A model generated the notes under the pieces. The model saw nothing but the letters and a program-made list of their open reading frames with translations. It was not told the DNA's origin and ran no database searches. Shown one piece after another: positions 55,743 through 64,000 of a DNA stretch of 64,000 nt (its first letter is position 1; the number at the start of each line of letters is the position of its first letter). The position numbers and the translations under genes were made by a program. Source of the DNA: Gambelia wislizenii (lineage: Eukaryota > Chordata > Lepidosauria > Squamata > Crotaphytidae). The stretch lies in the NCBI GenBank assembly GCA_030847615.1, contig JAUMIR010000001.1, forward strand, positions 30,875,501 through 30,939,500, written 5' to 3'.

Positions 55743-56455
55743 TATGGGAGATGAGGGCAGAGATGATCTGTTAGATTGCAGAACTCAAGCTGTGTGAAGG
55801 TGCTTTGTATCAGAAAGTGCTGGGTGATATAAATGTAGAGCCATTAATAGAAAAATTGTGTTATGTTCCTTTTTATTTATCTATTATACTGTGAGCAATT
55901 CTCACCTTCTCAGGTTTGCCATGTTTTGTTGTAGTGCTCTAACCTATTTTATTTAGTACATTTTTGTTTCACTTTGCTTCCATCATGGAATACAAGACCA
56001 TTCCATCATGGTGCATACCAGACCAGTTTATTTTCAGCATAATGGCTATACCATGCAGCCTCAGACTATGGGAGGATTGTAGTCAAGTCATAACCAGTTT
56101 TTGTCACTCCAAAGAATACCTTTCTGCACTGTTTTTTCCACTAAGGAATCTTTGTGCATTGTAGAAAATTCTGGAGCATATTTTGGAGAGATATGCTATA
56201 TTCATAGGATGCCCTGCCCAAGTTTTTTGGGCATCACTATTGCCTTATGATAATTGAGGATATAGAGTGAAACACACTCACCTGATGCTTAACACTGCAA
56301 GGGGCAGACAAGCTATCTTTTGGATATGTTTATCCACTATTACTGACCTTTCCAAAGAAGGACCTCATGAACCCCAGGAAGACAGTTTGAAAACTGCTTT
56401 CCTGATTGAACAGTAGCCACAAACTGTCAGAGTTTTCACTGATTCCATATCATGA

Positions 56456-57079
<624 letters not shown>

Positions 57080-58250
57080 GATTAAGTACAACAAAATCTA
57101 AATTCCGCAAAGCAGCGATATCTTTATTTGGTCAGCATATTATGCAAGCTTTCAAAGCTTCACTGGATTCTTGATCAGGCAAACATGTTAAAAATCATAT
57201 GAGGGAGGAGTTGATGATATTAAAGTCACAGGATTACTTTCTGTCTCATGTTACTCTGTTATCTTTTAAGATGGTATTGAGGGCCTTCAATGTAGATAGA
57301 GGCCACTCCCCCTTTTGGACAAATTAAGACTAGGGACAAAAGGCAATAAAAGAGGTAATAAAATTTCAACTCCATTAGCAATAGAAAAGATGGTGCTATT
57401 TTTAGATCTGAGTGTTGACATCATTCTCTATTCAGTTCTTTTAACTCTGCTTATATAGCTCAACTGTTTTCTGAATCCCTTCTGAGTGAAATTGTCTCTG
57501 TAACAGTATATCGCAAGCTACCTGATGTGGGAGGGAGGAATTTCGCCCTCCCTTTTGCCATATTTGTGCCCATTGGTTACAGTTGTTTCTTTCTTTCCTG
57601 AAAACTCGACAGGGAGCAGCAAACAATGGCTCATGGATCAGCACCAGGCCATGGACAACCACTTTGAGTAGCAACATTGTTCTAAATCTGAAAATAATAG
57701 CTGAAGGGATCAAAGTCATGGCTTCCCTAGGTCCCTTGAACCCCTGAGATAGGAATGGCCTTTTACCATTCATTAAATACTCATAGACACTTGAAAACAT
57801 AATGGTATTTAAGGACACTGAGGGGCTTACTGCACTCCAAAAAAAAAGCTGCCTTACTCCATGATGTTGTAATTCTTTCATTCTGGTCCTGAGGGAGACT
57901 GAGGTAAAACCATGTCTTTTTGCTAACTGGAAAAACCCGTTAGCAAAAAAGAAGAGGTTTTACCTCGGTCTCTCTCGGGACCGGAATGAAACAACACAAG
58001 AAGAACGATTACACCATGCAGTAAAAAACACTGAAGATGGAACCTTTCTGCTGCACTGCCACTTTACTTCGAAGTGCAGTAAACCTCTTGGAATCTTCCA
58101 CCTGAGTGACTGTCTCATGGTGTGGCCAGTCTTGGCCATGGCTCTTATCAAGGGAAGGTGACACATTGGTTGAGCATATCCATGTTCCAGTTCACAATAT
58201 TTTGCTGCCTGAAGTGAAAAACAAGCTGTATTATTCAGAAACCCCTGTTC
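57080..58250 (-). mobile_element. Unassigned transposon-like region around a palindrome
   Basis: Minus-strand frames at 57441-57881 and 57960-58259 flank a long palindrome and carry no recognised domain. Near 57150-57178 the minus strand has CTGATCA...GAAAGC, resembling a retroelement terminus. Whether this is one element is not established. Confidence 0.35.
57854..58023. repeat. Long palindrome with arms of about 75-85 nt
   Basis: The left arm (TTACTCCATGATG, TTTCATTCTGGTCCTGAG, GACTGAGGTAAAACC, TTTTTGCTAAC) is the reverse complement of the right arm (GTTAGCAAAAAAG, GGTTTTACCTCGGTC, CGGGACCGGAATGAAA, CACCATGCAGTAA). The loop is about 10 nt around 57932. Confidence 0.9.
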
Positions 58251-58754
58251 CATGTACACAGGCCAACAAGGGTGTCAGTTGATACTTATTTCAACAGTGA
58301 CAACTGGACAGGATCCTTCACTATGTGTGAGGGTAGTAGGGTTGATTAGGCTACAGGGCCCACAGCAGGCTGTTTTGCACAGTTCGTTCCTCCAACACCT
58401 TGTGGCTGCCTCCTTGCTCTACAAGTCTGCTCACTGTTCACTGAAACAAATGCAGCAGAAGTGGCACCTGCATATACTGTGATAGAATAGCTATTTGAGA
58501 CAGATAGGCATCGCTGCTGCCAGGACACTGGTTCAGGAAGATAAGAATGGGGGTAGGGGGGTTCTTCCAATGATCTGCTGCCTGCACCAGCTACAACACC
58601 ATGGCTAATGGTAGTGCCAGCCTCCTCCTGTATTCCACATGCCTGTTAGTGATGGTTACAGAATCAGTGTAATGGATTAATCTTCTGTAGTCACCTCACT
58701 AGTATTGGTCATGTTGGTGGAAACGATAAAATTGAGCAAATTCAGAGGTAGGGA
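58251..58754. other. Intron DNA, no feature recognised
   Basis: Nothing confident. Confidence 0.5.
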
Positions 58755-58865
58755 ACTTGTGTTACTCCAGATTGTTGAGCTGCTGCTTCCGTCAGTCTTA
58801 GCTAGCATAGGCAATGGTGGGGGATGAGAGAAATTGGAGAACCACATCTTCTGGAAGGAAACTTG
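58755..58865. repeat. hAT-like MITE remnant
   Basis: TCCAGATTGTTGAGCTGC, AGTCTTAGCTAGCATAGGCA and AACCACATCTTCTGGAAGG resemble degraded halves of the 55210 element. Confidence 0.5.
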
Positions 58866-59044
58866 TTGCCCTAACTAATTGATTTCTTGTGGTCTCTTTT
58901 CTGTGTGGAAAAATAATGGCTGTGGGCAGTATCACTGACAGTTATTCATGATTTCTATTAATTTTTAGTGAGAGAACTTTCTGAGCATGAATGTGTAAAT
59001 GTTACAGATTTATTTTGCTCCTACCCTGCAGTATATGATATAGG

Positions 59045-59272
59045 GCCTAAATACTCTAAAGGCACCAGATCCCATCTGATCTTGGAAGCTAAATATGGTC
59101 AACCCCGGTGAATACTTGGATGGGATGCTGCCAATGAATACCCATTGATTAGGCTATATTTTTAAGGAAGGAACTGGCAAAACCACCTTGAGTATTCCTT
59201 GCCTAAAAAACCCTATGAAATTAATGGGGTTGCCATAAGTGGACAGGTGACTTGAAGGCACACACACACATC
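59045..59272 (+). mobile_element. 5S-rRNA-derived SINE
   Basis: Bases 59060-59148 match 5S rRNA in order: CCCATCTGATCTTGGAAGCT, AAATATGGTC, AATACTTGGATGGGA, GCCAATGAATACC. The A-box region (AGCTAA.....GG) and C-box region (GGATGGGA) are recognisable. The body follows (GGAACTGGCAAAACCACCTT, GAGTATTCCTTGCC). The tail is GTTGCCATAAGTGGACAGG then TGACTTGAAGGCACACACAC, the same tail as the tRNA-headed SINEs. A shared LINE partner is inferred. Confidence 0.88.
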
Positions 59273-60690
59273 ATACATGACAGTGCTGGTTCTCCACAAA
59301 CTCTGCACCATAACTGATTCTCTGAGTCCCTCCCCACCAAGGTAGTTCTAACAGGCACTGCTGACTGGTGCAGTGATACAGACCTACAATTTTTTTTTAA
59401 AAAAATTATTTTTACAAATTCACAAAGCTAGTAGATGAAAAGGGTTGAGGGAAAATGTTGATTTCCCTGCTCTCTTTACAAGAATCATAAGGGCTACTCA
59501 AACAGAACAAGAAAGAGTTCTTAAGCAGATGATGCAGCTCAGCCTTTCTGTAAATTTATCTCTCTTCCTTTGAAACTAATAAGAGTTTTACATTAATATG
59601 TAGTCAGCCCATTTCTGGAGGAGGTGAGAATATGACATATTGATGTTCTAACTGAATGTGGTTGGCTTCTGGGAAAGCTGAGAATATTTTTCTATATTTC
59701 AGTTACCAAAAGGAGGAATTACATTTCTAAGTCTTGTTAGAGTAGCAGTCAAAGCAGCAACATAATGTAGCTCTGGATGTTTTTGTTGTAATTATTAATT
59801 TGTGAAGCACGTATCAGAAGATGAGAATGATTCTTACATGTCTTGTCCCAATCACAATTTGAAGAAGGCTCAGCAAAGGGAAGGCAATTTCTCCAAGGCC
59901 ACCAAAAGAACATTTATAGTTGTGTAGAGATTTCCAAATATTTCTTCCTGAAGGTGTTCAGTGCATTACCACATAATACAAGATGTCAGACTATCTCCTT
60001 GCCTGCTGAGACCCTAATGTCTGCAAGGGAAGTGTGTCTGGCCGCAGATACAGATTCCTGGGTGCTCTGAGACCTGTACTCACATGCTGCCTTTCTACCT
60101 TGCCAGCTTCTAGCATCTTTACCTTGAATTACTATAATAATGGGAGAGCTGAGGTCATTGCAGAAGAGATGGGGTGTGATAGAAGAGAGAAGAGCAGCTA
60201 GTATGGACTGGTAGAGAAATGTTGGCTTGTGGAATGCATAGGACTGAAGACCGTTTCCTCTCTTTTGCTAAAATTGAGTGTGTAACTTACTATATATGGA
60301 TTGGATCATCCTAGAATGGAGGATTAGTGGGAGACAATTTACTTAAATTACAGTCAGAAGAATGTAGATGAACTAACAGTGTGGTGTAAGGAGGGCTGTT
60401 TGTGTTCGTGTGTATGTGTAGTATTTTGTAGAGCTTGTTATCCATCTCTTACCAATGTTGTATTTTTTGTGTGTGTGTTTCAGTTGTATTTGCTTTATTA
60501 TTGTTTTGATTCCTTTACCCCTGTAAACTGGTATTATTTATTTTAATGATAAAAGATGACTGGAAAGAGGAAAAACAAGAATACCAGTAATCAGAAGCGT
60601 CCATCAGATACTGCATATAGTTACTAAATATAGATACTGAATATAGTTCTGCTCTTTAGCTTTTGAGATGGTATGTTGATTTAAAATAAA
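59273..60690. other. Intron DNA, no feature recognised
   Basis: A T/A-run near 59390 and a short TG-rich stretch near 60400-60480. No exon or confident repeat. Confidence 0.55.
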
Positions 60691-60728
60691 TAAATAAAAC
60701 GATGATGATTGATGATGATGATGATAAT
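60691..60728. repeat. (GAT)n tail repeat of an L2 element
   Basis: ATAAATAAATAAAACGATGA then TGATGATGATGATAA directly adjoins the 3' end of the minus-strand L2. Confidence 0.85.
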
Positions 60729-61289
60729 ATTTCTTACCCACCTCTCCCCAAGGTTCGAGGTGGGGTACAACATGAATTAAAATACACTCTATAACATAAA
60801 ATCGTTTAAACACACAGGTAAAAACACATAGGATTAAAACAAGCATTACATTAAAATTATCCATAAATGTAAAATATGAATTTAAAATTCATAGACTAAA
60901 ATCAACTGGGTAGGCCTACCGGAAGACATAGGTCTGTAATACTGTTTTAAATTCTGACAGCATGTTTAGCTGTCAAATCTCTTCCGGCAGGTCATTCTAC
61001 AGTCTGGGGGCAGCCTACAAAAAGGTCTTTTGGCTGACAGTTGCCAGTCTAGTCCTGGTTGGTTGAAGTAAATGTCCCCAGAGGACCTGAGTATGGGGTA
61101 GATTGTATGAGAGGAGGCAATCCTGAAGGTAACCTGGAACCAAATCATGTAGGGCTTTAAAGGTAATAACCAAGACTTTGTACTTTGCCCAGAAACTAAT
61201 TGGCAGCCAGTGGAGTGATTTTAATATTGGCATAATGTGTTCATTCCTTGATATACCTATAATCAATCTGGCTGCCATATCTTGAACTA

Positions 61290-61872
61290 CAGTAGCACCC
61301 CCGTATCCACAGTGGATTGGTTCCGGGAGGGGCGTGGATAGTGAAATCCGTGGATAATAGTGAACGCTGCCCACCACCACCACTCCTCCGCTGCCGTAGG
61401 AGCCCTCACGGGGGAAGGGGGAGGTGACATCTCTCCTCCTCCCTGCCTTCCCCGCCATTGCCATCACCCCTGTCGCAACTGAAGCTCTCCCGGGGGAAGG
61501 GAGGGGGCAGGTGAGATCCCCCCACCCCTTCCCCCTTCACTCCCATCATCACCCCCCACCATGAACAGAGCTCTCCCATGGGAAGGAAGGGAGAAGCGAG
61601 ATCCCTCCTCCCCTCTCCCTTCCCCCTTCACTCCCATCATCACCCCCCACCACGAACAGAGCTCTCCCAGGGGAAGGGAGGGGGAGGTGAGATTCCTTCT
61701 CCCTCTCCCTTCCCACTTCTCCCCTGCCGCCGCCGCCCACCACCGTGGAGCTCTCCTGGGGGAAGGGAGGGGGAGACGAGATCCCCCCTCCTCCTCCTTT
61801 CCCCCCTACCATTGCCAACTGCAGATAACTGAATCAGCAGTTGGCGAATCAGCGGATACGGAAGTGCTACTG
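61290..61872. mobile_element. Tigger-like element with a G/C-rich minisatellite core
   Basis: The left end CAGTAGCACCCCCGTATCC and right end GGATACGGAAGTGCTACTG are inverted complements. TA is present at 61288-61289 and 61873-61874. The interior (61371-61815) contains about five imperfect units of about 90 bp. Each holds a GAGC(T)CTC(A/C)C...GGGGAAGGG core and a G(A/T)GA(C/G)AT(C/T)CC block. The open frames on both strands are produced by this repeat. Confidence 0.9.
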
Positions 61873-61890
61873 TAATTGGAGTTTCCGAAC

Positions 61891-62100
61891 TTAGTACAGA
61901 TATAACCCAATGTATAGTGCATTGCAGAAGTCCAACTTTGAGGTTACCAGCATGTGTACTACATCTTTAGGTCTTCCAGTTCTAGGAAGGGGCACGGCTG
62001 GCCTATCAGCCAAAGCTGATAATAAGCACTTCTGACTGTCGCATCTATCTGAGCTGACATTTGGTGAGATGATCCAGGAGCACTCCCTAGTTGTGAACAC
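61891..62100 (-). pseudogene. L2 ORF2 C-terminal fragment
   Basis: Reading across frames gives the L2 end of RT, ending in DVVHMLVTSKLDFCNALYIGL, the conserved H..V.S.LDYCN.L..GL block. It is interrupted next by the Tigger-like insertion, after which KSLHWLPISFWAKYKVLVIT follows at about 61145-61200 (minus strand). Confidence 0.82.
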
Positions 62101-62363
62101 AGTCTTTTAGGGGGAGTGTAACCCCATCCAGAACTGGTTGACACATCTCCACCCCCAGATTAGGACCCTTAATAGTAAGCACCTCTGTCTTGTTTGGATT
62201 CAGTTTCAATTTGTTTTTCTTCATCCAGCCCACTATGTCCTCCAAGCATTCATTCAGAGGAGACACACTATCCTTGCTAAAGCTGTTTTTGAAGGCACGG
62301 AAAAATATATTTGAGTGTCATCAGTGTATTGATAGCACCCCACCCCATGCCTTCAGATGATAT

Positions 62364-62771
62364 TGTGATGCACTCATGTAACAATCATTTAGCAGCAAAT
62401 TATTTATTGATCAGGCTAGTGCTTTAAGGGTGTCACATCTAAAGCCAGTTCTACCAAAAGGTACGTAAACTAAGCAGGCAGATAAAGCCCTCCAGTAAGT
62501 TTCGATTCATACATACTTAGTACTATTACAGGAGTGAAGTTAAGAGTATGAGTACAGTTAGGGAGGATGCATTCCACAGATGTGTGACCTTGGTTCCCAG
62601 AGACCGTTCCCCCCTCTCTTCCCCTTAAGGCGCTGGAGAGAATCCAGCAATTAAGGCTGGCTGAAAAGGTTCCAACATAGACAGAACCCTGTCAAGGCCT
62701 GGCCTGGAGACTGGGCCTCATTAGAACCAACCAACTGCAATACTACCCAGTATCCCAGACAGGGCGTGACA
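62364..62771. mobile_element. Solo LTR (408 bp) with target duplication GATAT
   Basis: It starts TGTGATGCACTC and ends GGGCGTGACA (TG...CA with imperfect inverted ends). GATAT precedes it at 62359-62363 and follows at 62772-62776. Removing it plus one GATAT restores L2 coding continuity. Strand and family (Gypsy-type or endogenous-retrovirus-type) are not determined. No internal coding part is present. Confidence 0.88.
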
Positions 62772-63532
62772 GATATCTACTAGCAGTTTCATGTAGATAT
62801 TGAATAGCACTGGGGATAGAATGGCACCTTGTGGGATTCCACATAACAGCTCCTTTTTTTGAGGAGCAGCTATCTCCAAGCACCACCATCTGGAATCTGT
62901 CTGAGAAGTAGGACCAGAACCACTGCAACACAGTGCCTCCGATCCCCTCCCCCCAGAATTCCAGAAGGATACCATGGTTGATGGTACTGAACGCTGCTGA
63001 GAGGTCTAAAAGCACCAACAGGGACATACTCCCCCTGTCAGTGTTAAGATGGAGATAATCTACTAAGGTGACCATAGCAGTCTCAACTCCATAGCCTGCT
63101 CTGAAGCTGGTTTGAAATGGGATGAGGAAGTGTGTGTCATCCCAGACTGCCTGGAGTTGAAAGGCAACTGCCTTCTCAATCATCTTGCCCCAAAAAGGAA
63201 GATTAGACACTGAGCTATAATTATTAAGGTCCAGGGGATCCAGAGAGGGCTCTTACCGGGAGTGGTCTAACCACTGCTTCTTTTAAACAAGGCAGAAAGT
63301 TCCCCTCTCTGAGAGATGCATTAATAATATGTTGCATTTGAAATCTAATTGCATCTTCTCCCTGGACAACCAGTGAAGGACAAGGATCGAGAAAACAGGT
63401 TGTCCTCCTTACTTGCCCCAGCAGCTTGTCCACATCAGCAATACTCACCAATTGAAACTGATCCAGTGTAATCCCACTCACAGGGTTGCTAGACACCCCA
63501 TTATTGACTTCTGCCCAATGATGCCCAATCAC
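62743..63532 (-). pseudogene. L2 ORF2 pre-RT and RT part, frameshifted
   Basis: Frame 63224-63532: NPVSGITLDQFQLVSIADVD, PSLVVQGEDAIRFQMQHIIN and LPCLKEAVVRPLP. Frame 62743-63210: SNLPFWGKMIEKAVAFQLQA, FQTSFRAGYGVETAMVTLVD and LLDLSAAFSTINHGIL (first catalytic Asp present; FDT reads FST). A frameshifted 62721-62975 piece has GIPQGAILSPVLFNIYMKLL. The catalytic DD motif lies beyond the solo LTR as YTDDTQ. Inactive. Confidence 0.87.
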
Positions 63533-63549
63533 TTTAGGAATCTAAATTT

Positions 63550-64000
63550 GTTGTGGCTTATATATTTATTTTGTTATTTCCATACTACCTCTTAGTGCCG
63601 AAATGGCCTTCTTAATATACTGCACAACAGAATACTGTAATCCTTAGACAGATTGAAAGTCAAATATAGAATTCACAGTAATAACCACCTACAAACAATT
63701 CCTTACAAAATCAGCAGTAAATATCAGCAGTGATTAAATTATCATTGAAGAACATAGACAAGGATGAAGAAAATATAAACAACCAGATCTTTAGAATCCA
63801 TGTGATAATCAACCAATGAAGGTGCCAAATTCGGTGAGGTTGCCAGGTTCACTTACTATGGGAAGGAGTTCCATAGTAAAAGAGCCACCAATGAGCAGGC
63901 CTTGCCTCTTGTGCCCACCAGCTTAATGGACTTTACAGATGAGCCTGACAGCAAGAACTCAGCAGCTGATTTTAAGGGCCAAGGGGGTTCATACAAAACT
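63550..64000 (-). mobile_element. LINE 3' part (L2-like), running off the right edge
   Basis: The plus strand starts TTTATTTTGTTATTTCCATA then CCTCTTAGTGCCG, an L2-like 3' end. Further on AGGAGTTCCATAGTAAAAGA and GCAGGCCTTGCCTCTTGTG correspond to the ...WNSLP.. end of ORF2 on the minus strand. A separate insertion from the 60728 copy. Confidence 0.65.

Larger units (their letters stand above)
60728..63535 (-). mobile_element. L2-clade LINE with two nested insertions
   Basis: The longest L2 in the window. From the 5' side (63535) downward it encodes the pre-RT linker, RT, C terminus and 3' UTR. It is interrupted by a solo LTR (62364-62771) and a Tigger-like element (61290-61872). When both are removed the protein order is continuous: NIYMKLLVDI passes into the region of YQYTDDTQIYFS. 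Confidence 0.92.

Noticed and set aside
57441..58259. Two minus-strand protein genes flanking the 57.9 kb palindrome
   Set aside because: No domain, start or splice support; the frames run into the palindrome, so they more likely belong to a repeat.
59050..59150. 5S rRNA gene
   Set aside because: The 5S-like part is diverged, lacks an intact start and T-run terminator, and continues into a SINE body and tail.
61549..61875. Gly/Pro-rich proteins encoded on both strands
   Set aside because: They are translations of the minisatellite inside a Tigger-like element.

Overview
The window is vertebrate nuclear DNA, most likely from a lizard or another lepidosaur. This rests on its repeat mixture: CR1 and L2 LINEs, a DIRS-type tyrosine-recombinase retrotransposon, a Penelope-like element, two tRNA-headed SINE types, a 5S-rRNA-headed SINE, and many small hAT-like and Tigger-like DNA transposon remnants. 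The species cannot be named from sequence alone.

Only one host gene is supported: TTBK1 (tau tubulin kinase 1), on the + strand. Three coding exons are visible: 31808-31915 (start codon, residues 1-36), 54773-54920 (glycine-rich loop, catalytic Lys63, alpha-C Glu77) and 56478-56551 (to the hinge, about residue 110). They splice in the order phase 0, phase 1, phase 0. The rest of the gene lies beyond 64000. A good acceptor at 31753, just upstream of the start codon, suggests an earlier non-coding exon, which I did not find. Intron 1 is 22.9 kb and is mostly transposon debris.

Left part (1-31753): the end of a Penelope-like element at 1-395; an internally deleted LINE at 2059-3640; CR1 and L2 remnants at 8025-9210; a GC-rich foldback at 11500-12175; and a CR1 copy with a 494-codon reading frame at 14191-15760. 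A nested structure follows, in which a 4.76 kb DIRS element (16231-20990) splits an L2 element (15762-16230 and 20991-21560). The DIRS copy keeps its inverted terminal repeats, the internal complementary region and decayed gag, RT, RNase H, methyltransferase-like and tyrosine recombinase regions.

Middle part (intron 1): Tigger-like elements, a 291-bp tandem duplication at 36191-36773, CR1 copies, a hAT-like element with an 8-bp target duplication at 42350-42543, and a Penelope-like element at 43614-44696. The Penelope copy has a GIY-YIG domain, inverted terminal repeats, hammerhead-like motifs and a 15-bp target duplication. An LTR-like insertion splits a CR1 copy at 45903-46626.

Right part (intron 3): a long palindrome near 57935, a 5S-derived SINE at 59045-59272, and an L2 copy at 60728-63535 carrying two later insertions: a Tigger-like element with a minisatellite core, and a 408-bp solo LTR with target duplication GATAT.

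No bacterial, phage, CRISPR or operon structure is present. The points most worth following up are the hammerhead-like motifs of the Penelope copies, the DIRS-in-L2 nest, the TTBK1 start-codon layout with its overlapping upstream ORF, and the catalytic motifs of four CR1 copies, each broken in a different way.
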